Assembly (NCBI GenBank): GCA_914767715.1
Contig: OU612073.1
Coordinates: 8,928,001 to 8,992,000 of the forward strand
Length of the DNA: 64,000 bases
Source of the DNA: Membranipora membranacea
Lineage: Eukaryota; Bryozoa; Gymnolaemata; Cheilostomatida; Membraniporidae
Direction of reading: 5' to 3'
Part shown: positions 14,011 through 28,400 of the stretch, piece by piece
How the letters are laid out: the number at the start of each line of letters is the position of its first letter
How positions within the stretch are numbered: position 1 is the stretch's first letter
The notes under the pieces: generated by a model
Seen by the model: the letters and a program-made list of their open reading frames with translations, nothing else
Databases searched by the model: none
Told to the model about the DNA's origin: nothing
Translations under genes and position numbers: made by a program

Positions 14011-17000
14011 AAGCGACCCTAATTAAAACGGACGCTGACGGAGAATGAAAAGCCACAGAGCCAAACGGTTTGCAGATTCGAGATAAGCAGGAGTTGCTCC
14101 TCATCGTGAGGTGAGTTAGAAGCAAATCTATTTTTTGATCCGAGCGAAAAATAAGCGTGATACCCACCCTTGGTATAATTTTGCAAATTTAGAGTCAGCT
14201 TAATTACCCCCCTATTAAACCGATGATTTCAATATTCTGGATTTAGAATAAGGCCGATAAGAGCTTGAACTGGTCGGAGTTTGATAAAGATTCGACAGAG
14301 TTTTCATTTTTGAATGGTGGCGTATGGCATGTTCTATTTTAGCAAAAGCGACCCTAATTAAAACCGACGCTGACGGAGAATGAAAAGCCACAGAGCCAAA
14401 CGGTTTGCAGATTCGAGATAAGCAGGAGCTGCTCCTCATCGTGAGGTGAGTTAGAAGCAAATCTATTTTTTGATCCGAGCGAAAAAAAAGCGTGATACCC
14501 ACCCTTGGTATAATTTTGCAAATTTAAAGTCAGCTTAATTACCCCCCTATTAAACCGATGATTCCAATATTCTGGATTTAGAATAAGGCCGATAAGAGCT
14601 TGAACTGGTCGGAGTTTGATAAAGATTCGACAGAGTTTTCATTTTTGAATGGTGGCGTATGGCATGTTTTTTTTAAGCAAAAGTGACCCTAATTAAAACA
14701 GACGCTGACGGAGAATGAAAAGTCACAGAGCCAAACGGTTTGCAGATTCGAGATAAGCAGGAGTTGCTCCTCATCGTGAGGTGAGTTAGAAGCAAATCTA
14801 TTTTTTGATCCGAGCGAAAAAAAAGCGTGATACCCACCCTTGGTATAATTTTGCAAATTTAAAGTCAGCTTAATTACCCCCCTATTAAACCGATGATTTC
14901 AATATTCTGGATTTAGAATAAGGCCGATAAGAGCTTGAACTGGTCGGAGTTTGATAAAGATTCGACAGAGTTTTCATTTTTGAATGGTGGCGTATGGCAT
15001 GTTTTCTTTAAGCAAAAGTGACCCTAATTAAAACGGACGCTGACGGAGAATGAAAAGCCACAGAGCCAAACGGTTTGCAGATTCGAGATAAGCAGGAGTT
15101 GCTCCTCATCGTGAGGTGAGTAAGAAGCAAATCTATTTTTTGATCCGAGCGAAAAAAAAGCGTGATACCCACCCTTGGTATAATTTTGCAATTTTAAAGT
15201 CAGCTTAATTACCCCCCTATTAAACCGATGATTTCAATATTCTGGATTTAGAATAAGGCCGATAAGAGCTTGAACTGGTCGGAGTTTGATAAAGATTCGA
15301 CAGAGTTTTCATTTTTGAATGGTGGCGTATGGCATGTTTTTTTTAAGCAAAAGTGACCCTAATTAAAACGGACGCTGACGGAGAATGAAAAGCCACAGAG
15401 CCAAACGGTTTGCAGATTCGAGACAAGCAGGAGTTGCTCCTCATCGTGAGGTGAGTTAGAAGCAACTCTATTTCTTGATCTGAGCGAAAAAAAAGCGTGA
15501 TACCCACCCTTGTTATAATTTTGCAAATTTAAAGTCAGCTTAATTACCCCCCTATTAAACCGATGATTTCAATATTCTGGATTTAGAATAAGGCCGATAA
15601 GAGCTTGAACTGGTCGGAGTTTGATAAAGATTCGACAGAGTTTTCTATTTTGAATGGTGGCGTATGGCATGTTTTTTTTTAGCAAAAGCGACCCTAATTA
15701 AAACGGACGCTGACGGAGAATGAAAAGCCACAGAGCCAAACGGTTTGCAGATTCGAGATAAGCAGGAGTTGCTCCTCATCGTGAGGTGAGTTAGAAGCAA
15801 ATCTATTTTTTGATCCGAGCGAAAAAAAAGCGTGATACCCACCCTTGGTATAATTTTGCAAATTTAAAGTCAGCTTAATTACCCCCCTATTAAACCGATG
15901 ATTCCAATATTCTGGATTTAGAATAAGGCCGATAAGAGCTTGAACTGGTCGGAGTTTGATAAAGATTCGACAGAGTTTTCATTTTTGAATGGTGGCGTAT
16001 GGCATGTTTTTTTTAAGCAAAAGTGACCCTAATTAAAACGGACGCTGACGGAGAATGAAAAGTCACAGAGCCAAACGGTTTGCAGATTCGAGATAAGCAG
16101 GAGCTGCTCCTCATCGTGAGGTGAGTTAGAAGCAAATCTATTTTTTGATCCGAGCGAAAAAAAAGCGTGATACCCACCCTTTGTATAATTTGGCAAATTT
16201 AAAGTCAGCTTAATTACCCCCCTATTAAACCGATGATTCCAATATTCTGGATTTAGAATAAGGCCGATAAGAGCTTGAACTGGTCAGAGTTTGATAAAGA
16301 TTCGACAGAGTTTTCATTTTTGAATGGTGGCGTATGGCATGTTTTTTTTAAGCAAAAGTGACCCTAATTAAAACGGACGCTGACGGAGAATGAAAAGTCA
16401 CAGAGCCAAACGGTTTGCAGATTCGAGATAAGCAGGAGTTGCTCCTCATCGTGAGGTGAGTTAGAAGCAAATCTATTTTTTGATCCGAGCGAAAAAAAAA
16501 GCGTGATACCCACCCTAGGTATAATTTTGCAAATTTAAAGTCAGCTTAATTACCCCCCTATTAAACCGATGATTTCAATATTCTGGATTTAGAATAAGGC
16601 CGATAAGAGCTTGAACTGGTCGGAGTTTGATAAAGATTCGACAGAGTTTTCATTTTTGAAAGGTGGCGTATGGCATGTTTTTTTTAAGCAAAAGTCACCC
16701 TAATTAAAACGGACGCTGACGGAGAATGAAAAGCCACAGAGCCAAACGGTTTGCAGATTCGAGACAAGCAGGAGTTGCTCCTCATCGTGAGGTGAGTTAG
16801 AAGCAAATCTATTTTTTGATCCGAGCGAAACAAAAGCGTGATACCCACCCTTGGTATAATTTTGCAAATTTAAAGTCAGCTTAATTACCCCCCTATTAAA
16901 CCGATGATTTCAATATTCTGGATTTAGAATAAGGCCGATAAGAGCTTGAACTGGTCCGAGTTTGATAAAGATTCGACAGAGTTTTCTATTTTGAATGGTG

Positions 17001-17499
17001 GCGTATGGCATGTTTTTTTTTAGCAAAAGCGACCCTAATTAAAACGGACGCTGACGGAGAATGAAAAGCCACAGAGCCAAACGGTTTGCAGATTCGAGAT
17101 AAGCAGGAGTTGCTCCTCATCGTGAGGTGAGTTAGAAGCAAATCTATTTTTTGATCCGAGCGAAAAAAAAGCGTGATACCCACCCTTGGTATAATTTTGC
17201 AAATTTAAAGTCAGCTTAATTACCCCCCTATTAAACCGATGATTCCAATATTCTGGATTTAGAATAAGGCCGATAAGAGCTTGAACTGGTCGGAGTTTGA
17301 TAAAGATTCGACAGAGTTTTCATTTTTGAATGGTGGCGTATGGCATGTTTTTTTTAAGCAAAAGTGACCCTAATTAAAACGGACGCTGACGGAGAATGAA
17401 AAGTCACAGAGCCAAACGGTTTGCAGATTCGAGATAAGCAGGAGTTGCTCCTCATCGTGAGGTGAGTTAGAAGCAAATCTATTTTTTGATCCGAGCGAA

Positions 17500-19350
17500 A
17501 AAAAAGCGTGATACCCACCCTAGGTATAATTTTGCAAATTTAAAGTCAGCTTAATTACCCCCCTATTAAACCGATGATTTCAATATTCTGGATTTAGAAT
17601 AAGGCCGATAAGAGCTTGAACTGGTCGGAGTTTGATAAAGATTCGACAGAGTTTTCATTTTTGAAAGGTGGCGTATGGCATGTTTTTTTTAAGCAAAAGT
17701 CACCCTAATTAAAACGGACGCTGACGGAGAATGAAAAGCCACAGAGCCAAACGGTTTGCAGATTCGAGACAAGCAGGAGTTGCTCCTCATCGTGAGGTGA
17801 GTTAGAAGCAAATCTATTTTTTGATCCGAGCGGAGAAAAAAAGCGTGATACCCACCCTTGGTATAATTTTGCAAATTTAAAGTCAGCTTAATTACCCCCC
17901 TATTAAACCGATGATTTCAATATTCTGGATTTAGAATAAGGCCGATAAGAGCTTGAACTGGTCGGAGTTTGATAAAGATTCGACAGAGTTTTCATTTTTG
18001 AATGGTGGCGTATGGCATGTTTTTTTTAAGCAAAAGTGACCCTAATTAAAACGGACGCTGACGGAGAATGAAAAGTCACAGAGCCAAACGGTTTGCAGAT
18101 TCGAGATAAGCAGGAGTTGCTCCTCATCGTGAGGTGAGTTAGAAGCAAATCTATTTTTTGATCCGAGCGAAAAAAAAGCGTGATACCCAGCCTTGGTATA
18201 ATTTTGCAAATTTAAAGTCAGCTTAATTACCCCCCTATTAAACCGATGATTTCAATATTCTGGATTTAGAATAAGGCCGATAAGAGCTTGAACTGGTCCG
18301 AGTTTGATAAAGATTCGACAGAGTTTTCTATTTTGAATGGTGGCGTATGGCATGTTTTTTTTTAGCAAAAGCGACCCTAATTAAAACGGACGCTGACGGA
18401 GAATGAAAAGCCACAGAGCCAAACGGTTTGCAGATTCGAGATAAGCAGGAGTTGCTCCTCATCGTGAGGTGAGTTAGAAGCAAATCTATTTTTTGATCCG
18501 AGCGAAAAAAAAGCGTGATACCCACCCTTGGTATAATTTTGCAAATTTAAAGTCAGCTTAATTACCCCCCTATTAAACCGATGATTCCAATATTCTGGAT
18601 TTAGAATAAGGCCGATAAGAGCTTGAACTGGTCGGAGTTTGATAAAGATTCGACAGAGTTTTCATTTTTGAATGGTGGCGTATGGCATGTTTTTTTTAAG
18701 CAAAAGTGACCCTAATTAAAACGGACGCTGACGGAGAATGAAAAGTCACAGAGCCAAACGGTTGGCAGATTCGAGATAAGCAGGAGTTGCTCCTCATCAT
18801 GGGGTGAGTTAGAAGCAAATCTATTTTTTGATCCGAGCGAAAAAAAAGCGTGATACCCACCCTTGGTATAATTTTGCAAATTTAAAGTCAGCTTAATTAC
18901 CCCCCTATTAAACCGATGATTTCAATATTCTGGATTTAGAATAAGGCCGATAAGAGCTTGAACTGGTCGGAGTTTGATAAAGATTCGACAGAGTTTTCAT
19001 TTTTGAATGGTGGCGTATGGCATGTTTTTTTTTAGCAAAAGTGACCCTAATTAAAACGGACGCTGACGGAGAATGAAAAGCCACAGAGCCAAACGATTTG
19101 CAGATTCGAGATAAGCAGGAGTTGCTCCTCATCGTGAGGTGAGTTAGAAGCAAATCTATTTTTGATCCGAGCGAAAAAAAAGCGTGATACCCACCCTTGA
19201 TATAATTTTGCAAATTTAAAGTCAGCTTAATTACCCCCCTATTAAACCGATGATTTCAATATTCTGGATTTAGAATAAGGCCGATAAGAGCTTGAACTGG
19301 TCGGAGTTTGATAAAGATTCGACAGAGTTTTCATTTTTGAATGGTGGCGT
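17500..19350. repeat. Source or copy of a block at 25,200-27,050 (7,700 bp offset)
   Basis: Private variants line up at a constant offset of 7,700 bp (23 monomers): the GCGGAGAAAAAAAGCG tract at 17,831 and 25,531, TACCCAGCC near 18,186 and 25,886, GTTGGCAG plus CATCATGGGG near 18,762 and 26,462, and CTATTTTTGATCC near 19,160 and 26,860. A few private differences show that the two copies have begun to diverge. Confidence 0.85.
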
Positions 19351-21649
19351 ATGGCATGTTTTTTTTAGCAAAAGCGACCCTAATTAAAACGGACGCTGAC
19401 GGAGAATGAAAAGCCACAGAGCCAAACGGTTTGCAGATTCGAGATAAGCAGGAGTTGCTCCTCATCGTGAGGTGAGTTAGAAGCAAATCTATTTTTTGAT
19501 CCGAGCGAAAAAAAAGCGTGATACCCACCCTTGGTACAATTTTGCAAATTTAAAGTCAGCTTAATTACCCCCCTATTAAACCGATGATTCCAATATTCTG
19601 GATTTAGAATAAGGCCGATAAGAGCTTGAACTGGTCGGAGTTTGATAAAGATTCGACAGAGTTTTCATTTTTGAATGGTGGCGTATGGCATGTTTTTTTT
19701 AGCAAAAGCGACCCTAATTAAAACGGACGCTGACGGAGAATGAAAAGCCACAGAGCCAAACGGTTTGCAGATTCGAGATAAGCAGGAGTTGCTCCTCATC
19801 GTGAGGTGAGTTAGAAGCAAATCTATTTTTTGATCCGAGCGAAAAAAAAGCGTGATACCCACCCTTGGTACAATTTTGCAAATTTAAAGTCAGCTTAATT
19901 ACCCCCCTATTAAACCGATGATTCCAATATTCTGGATTTAGAATAAGGCCGATAAGAGCTTGAACTGGTCGGAGTTTGATAAAGATTCGACAGAGTTTTC
20001 ATTTTTGAATGGTGGCGTATGGCATGTTTTTTTTAAACAAAAGTGACCCTAATTAAAACGGACGCTGACGGAGAATGAAAAGCCACAGAGCCAAACGGTT
20101 TGCAGATTCGAGATAAGCAGGAGTTGCTCCTCATCGTGAGGTGAGTTAGAAGCAAATCTATTTTTTGATCCGAGCGAAACAAAAGCGTGATACCCACCCT
20201 TGGTATAATTTTGCAAATTTAAAGTCAGCTTAATTACCCCCCTATTAAACCGATGATTTCAATATTCTGGATTTAGAATAAGGCCGATAAGAGCTTGAAC
20301 TGGTCGGAGTTTGATAAAGATTCGACAGAGTTTTCATTTTTGAATGGTGGCGTATGGCATGTTTTTTTTTAGCAAAAGCGACCCTAATTAAAACGGACGC
20401 TGACGGAGAATGAAAAGCCACAGAGCCAAACGGTTTGCAGATTCGAGATAAGCAGGAGTTGCTCCTCATCGTGAGGTGAGTTAGAAGCAAATCTATTTTT
20501 TGATCCGAGCGAAAAAAAAGCGTGATACCCACCCTTGGTATAATTTTGCAAATTTAAAGTCAGCTTAATTACCCCCCTATTAAACCGATGATTCCAATAT
20601 TCTGGATTTAGAATAAGGCCGATAAGAGCTGGAACTGGTCGGAGTTTGATAAAGATTCGACAGAGTTTTCATTTTTGAATGGTGGCGTATGGCATGTTTT
20701 TTTTAAACAAAAGTGACCCTAATTAAAACGGACGCTGACGGAGAATGAAAAGCCACAGAGCCAAACGGTTTGCAGATTCGACATAAGCAGGAGTTGCTCC
20801 TCATCGTGAGGTGAGTTAGAAGCAAATCTATTTTTTGATCCGAGCGAAAAAAAAGCGTGATACCCACCCTTGGTATAACTTTGCAAATTTAAAGTCAGCT
20901 TAATTACCCCCCTATTAAACATATGATTTCAATATTCTGGATTTAGAATAAGGCCGATAAGAGCTTGAACTGGTCGGAGTTTGATAAAGATTCGACAGAG
21001 TTTTCATTTTTGAATGGTGGCGTATGGCATGTTTTTTTTAGCAAAAGCGACCCTAATTAAAACGGACGCTGACGGAGAATGAAAAGCCACAGAGCCAAAC
21101 GGTTTGCAGATTCGAGATAAGCAGGAGTTGCTCCTCATCGTGAGGTGAGTTAGAAGCAAATCTATTTTTTGATCCGAGCGAAAAAAAAGCGTGATACCCA
21201 CCCTTGGTATAATTTTGCAAATTTAAAGTCAGCTTAATTACCCCCCTATTATACCGATGATTCCAATATTCTGGATTTAGAATAAGGCCGATAAGAGCTT
21301 GAACTGGTCGGATTGATAAAGATTCGACAGAGTTTTCATTTTTGAATGGTGGCGTATGGCATGTTTTTTTTAAGCAAAAGTGACCCTAATTAAAACGGAC
21401 GCTGACGGAGAATGAAAAGGCACAGAGCCAAACGGTTTGCAGATTCGAGATAAGCAGGAGTTGCTCCTCATCGTGAGGTGAGTTAGAAGCAAATCTATTT
21501 TTTGATCCGAGCGAAAAAAAAGCGTGATACCCACCCTTGGTATAATTTTGCAAATTTAAAGTCAGCTTAATTACCCCCCTATTAAACCGATGATTTCAAT
21601 ATTCTGGATTTAGAATAAGGTCGATAAGAGCTTGAACTGGTCGGAGTTT

Positions 21650-24600
21650 GATAAAGATTCGACAGAGTTTTCATTTTTGAATGGTGGCGTATGGCATGTT
21701 TTTTTTAGCAAAAGCGACCCTAATTAAAACGGACGCTGACGGAGAATGAAAAGCCACAGAGCCAAACGGTTTGCAGATTCGAGATAAGCAGGAGTTGCTC
21801 CTCATCGTGAGGTGAGTTAGAAGCAAATCTATTTTTTTGATCCGAGCGAAAAAAAAGCGTGATACCCACCCTTGGTCTAGTTTTGCAAATTTAAAGTCAG
21901 CTTAATTACCCCCCTATTAAACCGATGATTCCAATATTCTGGATTTTGAATAAGGCCGATAAGAGCTTGAACTGGTCGGAGTTTGATAAAGATTCGACAG
22001 AGTTTTCATTTTTGAATGGTGGTGTATGGCATGTTTTTTTTAAGCAAAAGTGACCCTAATTAAAACGGACGCTGACGGAGAATGAAAAGCCACAGAGCCA
22101 AACGGTTTGCAGATTCGAGATAAGCAGGAGTTGCTCCTCATCGTGAGGTGAGTTAGAAGCAAATCTATTTTTTGATCCGAGCGAAAAAAAAGCGTGATAC
22201 CCACCCTTGGTATAATTTTGCAAATTTAAAGTCAGCTTAATTACCCCCCTATTAAACCGATGATTTCAATATTCTGGATTTAGAATAAGGCCGATAAGAG
22301 CTTGAACTGGTCGGAGTTTGATAAAGATTCGACAGAGTTTTCATTTTTGAATGGTGGCGTATGGCATGTTTTTTTTTAGCAAAAGCGACCCTAATTAAAA
22401 CGGACGCTGACGGAGAATGAAAAGCCACAGAGCCAAACGGTTTGCAGATTCGAGATAAGCAGGAGTTGCTCCTCATCGTGAGGTGAGTTAGAAGCAAATC
22501 TATTTTTTGATCCGAGCGAAAAGAAAGCGTGATACCCACCCTTGGTATAATTTTGCAAATTTAAAGTCAGCTTAATTACCCCCCTATTAAACCGATGATT
22601 TCAATATTCTGGATTTAGAATAAGGCCGATAAGAGCTTGAACTGGTCGGAGTTTGATAAAGATTCGACATAGTTTTCATTTTTGAATGGTGGCGTATGGC
22701 ATGTTTTTTTTAGCAAAAGCGACCCTAATTAAAACGGACGCTGACGGAGAATGAAAAGCCACAGAGCCAAACGGTTTGCAGATTCGAGATAAGCAGGAGT
22801 TGCTCCTCATCGTGAGGTGAGTTAGAAGCAAATCTATTTTTTTATCCGAGCGAAAAAAAAGCGTGATACCCACCCTTGGTATAATTTTGCAAGTTTAAAG
22901 TCAGCTTAATTACCCCCCTATCAAACCGATGATTCCAATATTCTGGATTTAGAATAAGGCCGATAAGAGCTTGAACTGGTCGGAGTTTGATAAAGATTCG
23001 ACAGAGTTTTCATTTTTGAATGGTGGCGTATGGCATGTTTTTTTTAAGCAAAAGTGACCCTAATTAAAACGGACGCTGACGGAGAATGAAAAGCCACAGA
23101 GCCAAACGGTTTGCAGATTCGAGATAAGCAGGAGTTGCTCCTCATCGTGAGGTGAGTTAGAAGCAAATCTATTTTTTGATCCGAGCGAAAAAAAAGCGTG
23201 ATACCCACCCTTGGTATAATTTTGCAAATTTAAAGTCAGCTTAATTACCCCCCTATTAAACCGATGATTTCAATATTCTGGATTTAGAATAATGCCGATA
23301 AGAGATTGAACTGGTCGGAGTTTGATAAAGATTCGACAGAGTTTTCATTTTTGAATGGTGGCGTATGGCATGTTTTTTTTAAGCAAAAGTGACCCTAATT
23401 AAAACGGACGCTGACGGAGAATGAAAAGCCACAGAGCCAAACGGTTTGCAGATTCGAGATAAGCAGGAGTTGCTCCTCATCGTGAGGTGAGTTAGAAGCA
23501 AATCTATTTTTTGATCCGAGCGAAAAAAAAGCATGATACCCACCCTTGGTATAATTTTGCAAATTTAAAGTCAGCTTAATTACCCCCCTATTAAACCGAT
23601 GATTTCAATATTCTGGATTTAGAATAAGGCCGATAAGAGCTTGAACTGGTCGGAGTTTGATTAAGATTCGACAGAGTTTTCATTTTTGAATGGTGGCGTA
23701 TGGCATGTTCTTTTTAAGCAAAAGTGACCCTAATTAAAACGGACGCTGACAGAGAATGAAAAGTCACAGAGCCAAACGGTTTGCAGATTCGAGATAAGCA
23801 GGAGTTGCTCCTCATCGTGAGGTGAGTTAGAAGCAAATCTATTTTTTGATCCGAGCGAACAAAAAGCGTGATACCCACCCTTGGTATAATTTTGCAAATT
23901 TAAAGTCAGCTTAATTACCCCCCTATTAAACCGATGATTCCAATATTCTGGATTTAGAATAAGGCCGATAAGAGCTTGAACTGGTCGGAGTTTGATAAAG
24001 ATTCGACAGAGTTTTCATTTTTGAATGGTGGCGTATGGCATGTTTTTTTTAAGCAAAAGTGACCCTAATTAAAACGGACGCTGACGGAGAATGAAAAGCC
24101 ACAGAGCCAAACGGTTTGCAGATTCGAGATAAGCAGGAGTTGCTCCTCATCGTGAGGTGAGTTAGAAGCAAATCTATTTTTTGATCCGAGCGAAAAAAAA
24201 GCGTGATACCCACCCTTGGTATAATTTTTCAAATTTAAAGTCAGCTTAATTACCCCCCTATTAAACCGATGATTTCAATATTCTGGATTTAGAATAAGGC
24301 CGATAAGAGCTTGAACTGGTCGGAGTTTGATAACGATTCGACAGAGTTTTCATTTTTGAATGGTGGTGTATGGCATGTTTTTTTTAAGCAAAAGTGACCC
24401 TAATTAAAACGGACGCTGACGGAGAATAAAAAGCCACAGAGCCAAACGGTTTGCAGATTCGAGATAAGCAGGAGTTGCTCCTCATCGTGAGGTGAGTTAG
24501 AAGCAAATCTATTTTTTGATCCGAGCGGAAAAAAAAGCGTGATACCCACCCTTGGTATAATTTTGCAAATTTAAAGTCAGCTTAATTACCCCCTATTAAA

Positions 24601-25400
24601 CCGATGATTTCAATATTCTGGATTTAGAATAAGGCCGATAAGAGCTTGAACTGGTCGGAGTTTGATAAAGATTCGACAGAGTTTTCATTTTTGAATGGTG
24701 GCGTATGGCATGTTTTTTTTTAGCAAAAGTGACCCTAATTAAAACGGACGCTGGCGGAGAATGAAAAGCCACAGAGCCAAACGGTTTGCAGGTTCGAGAT
24801 AAGCAGGAGTTGCTCCTCATCGTGAGGTGAGTTAGAAGCAAATCTATTTTTTGATCCGAGCGAAAAAAAAGCGTGATACCCACCCTTTGTATAATTTGGC
24901 AAATTTAAAGTCAGCTTAATTACCCCCCTATTAAACCGATGATTCCAATATTCTGGATTTAGAATAAGGCCGATAAGAGCTTGAACTGGTCAGAGTTTGA
25001 TAAAGATTCGACAGAGTTTTCATTTTTGAATGGTGGCGTATGGCATGTTTTTTTTAAGCAAAAGTGACCCTAATTAAAACGGACGCTGACGGAGAATGAA
25101 AAGTCACAGAGCCAAACGGTTTGCAGATTCGAGATAAGCAGGAGTTGCTCCTCATCGTGAGGTGAGTTAGAAGCAAATCTATTTTTTGATCCGAGCGAAA
25201 AAAAAGCGTGATACCCACCCTAGGTATAATTTTGCAAATTTAAAGTCAGCTTAATTACCCCCCTATTAAACCGATGATTTCAATATTCTGGATTTAGAAT
25301 AAGGCCGATAAGAGCTTGAACTGGTCGGAGTTTGATAAAGATTCGACAGAGTTTTCATTTTTGAATGGTGGCGTATGGCATGTTTTTTTTAAGCAAAAGT
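21650..25400. repeat. Source or copy of a block at 27,010-30,760 (5,360 bp offset)
   Basis: About 11 monomers are repeated at an offset of 5,360 bp (16 monomers). Shared rare variants include CTGGATTTTGAATAAGG, a GACATAG change near 22,667 and 28,027, AAGTTTAAAG with TATCAAACC, AATGCCGATAAGAGATTG, GTTCTTTTTAAGC, GGAGAATAAAAAGCC and GCTGGCGGAG. Small differences near 27,090, 28,277 and 29,101 post-date the copying. Confidence 0.88.
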
Positions 25401-28400
25401 GACCCTAATTAAAACGGACGCTGACGGAGAATGAAAAGCCACAGAGCCAAACGGTTTGCAGATTCGAGACAAGCAGGAGTTGCTCCTCATCGTGAGGTGA
25501 GTTAGAAGCAAATCTATTTTTTGATCCGAGCGGAGAAAAAAAGCGTGATACCCACCCTTGGTATAATTTTGCAAATTTAAAGTCAGCTTAATTACCCCCC
25601 TATTAAACCGATGATTTCAATATTCTGGATTTAGAATAAGGCCGATAAGAGCTTGAACTGGTCGGAGTTTGATAAAGATTCGACAGAGTTTTCATTTTTG
25701 AATGGTGGCGTATGGCATGTTTTTTTTAAGCAAAAGTGACCCTAATTAAAACGGACGCTGACGGAGAATGAAAAGTCACAGAGCCAAACGGTTTGCAGAT
25801 TCGAGATAAGCAGGAGTTGCTCCTCATCGTGAGGTGAGTTAGAAGCAAATCTATTTTTTGATCCGAGCGAAAAAAAAGCGTGATACCCAGCCTTGGTATA
25901 ATTTTGCAAATTTAAAGTCAGCTTAATTACCCCCCTATTAAACCGATGATTTCAATATTCTGGATTTAGAATAAGGCCGATAAGAGCTTGAACTGGTCAG
26001 AGTTTGATAAAGATTCGACAGAGTTTTCTATTTTGAATGGTGGCGTATGGCATGTTTTTTTTTAGCAAAAGCGACCCTAATTAAAACGGACGCTGACGGA
26101 GAATGAAAAGCCACAGAGCTAAACGGTTTGCAGATTCGAGATAAGCAGGAGTTGCTCCTCATCGTGAGGTGAGTTAGAAGCAAATCTATTTTTTGATCCG
26201 AGCGAAAAAAAAGCGTGATACCCACCCTTGGTATAATTTTGCAAATTTAAAGTCAGCTTAATTACCCCCCTATTAAACCGATGATTCCAATATTCTGGAT
26301 TTAGAATAAGGCCGATAAGAGCTTGAACTGGTCGGAGTTTGATAAAGATTCGACAGAGTTTTCATTTTTGAATGGTGGCGTATGGCATGTTTTTTTTAAG
26401 CAAAAGTGACCCTAATTAAAACGGACGCTGACGGAGAATGAAAAGTCACAGAGCCAAACGGTTGGCAGATTCGAGATAAGCAGGAGTTGCTCCTCATCAT
26501 GGGGTGAGTTAGAAGCAAATCTATTTTTTGATCCGAGCGAAAAAAAAGCGTGATACCCACCCTTGGTATAATTTTGCAAATTTAAAGTCAGCTTAATTAC
26601 CCCCCTATTAAACCGATGATTTCAATATTCTGGATTTAGAATAAGGCCGATAAGAGCTTGAACTGGTCGGAGTTTGATAAAGATTCGACAGAGTTTTCAT
26701 TTTTGAATGGTGGCGTATGGCATGTTTTTTTTTAGCAAAAGTGACCCTAATCAAAACGGACGCTGACGGAGAATGAAAAGCCACAGAGCCAAACGATTTG
26801 CAGATTCGAGATAAGCAGGAGTTGCTCCTCATCGTGAGGTGAGTTAGAAGCAAATCTATTTTTGATCCGAGCGAAAAAAAAGCGTGATACCCACCCTTGA
26901 TATAATTTTGCAAATTTAAAGTCAGCTTAATTACCCCCCTATTAAACCGATGATTTCAATATTCTGGATTTAGAATAAGGCCGATAAGAGCTTGAACTGG
27001 TCGGAGTTTGATAAAGATTCGACAGAGTTTTCATTTTTGAATGGTGGCGTATGGCATGTTTTTTTTAGCAAAAGCGACCCTAATTAAAAAGGACGCTGAC
27101 GGAGAATGAAAAGCCACAGAGCCAAACGGTTTGCAGATTCGAGATAAGCAGGAGTTGCTCCTCATCGTGAGGTGAGTTAGAAGCAAATCTATTTTTTTGA
27201 TCCGAGCGAAAAAAAAGCGTGATACCCACCCTTGGTATAGTTTTGCAAATTTAAAGTCAGCTTAATTACCCCCCTATTAAACCGATGATTCCAATATTCT
27301 GGATTTTGAATAAGGCCGATAAGAGCTTGAACTGGTCGGAGTTTGATAAAGATTCGACAGAGTTTTCATTTTTGAATGGTGGTGTATGGCATGTTTTTTT
27401 TAAGCAAAAGTGACCCTAATTAAAACGGACGCTGACGGAGAATGAAAAGCCACAGAGCCAAACGGTTTGCAGATTCGAGATAAGCAGGAGTTGCTCCTCA
27501 TGGTGAGGTGAGTTAGAAGCAAATCTATTTTTTGATCCGAGCGAAAAAAAAGCGTGATACCCACCCTTGGTATAATTTTGCAAATTTAAAGTCAGCTTAA
27601 TTACCCCCCTATTAAACCGATGATTTCAATATTCTGGATTTAGAATAAGGCCGATAAGAGCTTGAACTGGTCGGAGTTTGATAAAGATTCGACAGAGTTT
27701 TCATTTTTGAATGGTGGCGTATGGCATGTTTTTTTTTAGCAAAAGCGACCCTAATTAAAACGGACGCTGACGGAGAATGAAAAGCCACAGAGCCAAACGG
27801 TTTGCAGATTCGAGATAAGCAGGAGTTGCTCCTCATCGTGAGGTGAGTTAGAAGCAAATCTATTTTTTGATCCGAGCGAAAAGAAAGCGTGATACCCACC
27901 CTTGGTATAATTTTGCAAATTTAAAGTCAGCTTAATTACCCCCCTATTAAACCGATGATTTCAATATTCTGGATTTAGAATAAGGCCGATAAGAGCTTGA
28001 ACTGGTCGGAGTTTGATAAAGATTCGACATAGTTTTCATTTTTGAATGGTGGCGTATGGCATGTTTTTTTTAGCAAAAGCGACCCTAATTAAAACGGACG
28101 CTGACGGAGAATGAAAAGCCACAGAGCCAAACGGTTTGCAGATTCGAGATAAGCAGGAGTTGCTCCTCATCGTGAGGTGAGTTAGAAGCAAATCTATTTT
28201 TTTATCCGAGCGAAAAAAAAGCGTGATACCCACCCTTGGTATAATTTTGCAAGTTTAAAGTCAGCTTAATTACCCCTCTATCAAACCGATGATTCCAATA
28301 TTCTGGATTTAGAATAAGGCCGATAAGAGCTTGAACTGGTCGGAGTTTTATAAAGATTCGACAGAGTTTTCATTTTTGAATGGTGGCGTATGGCATGTTT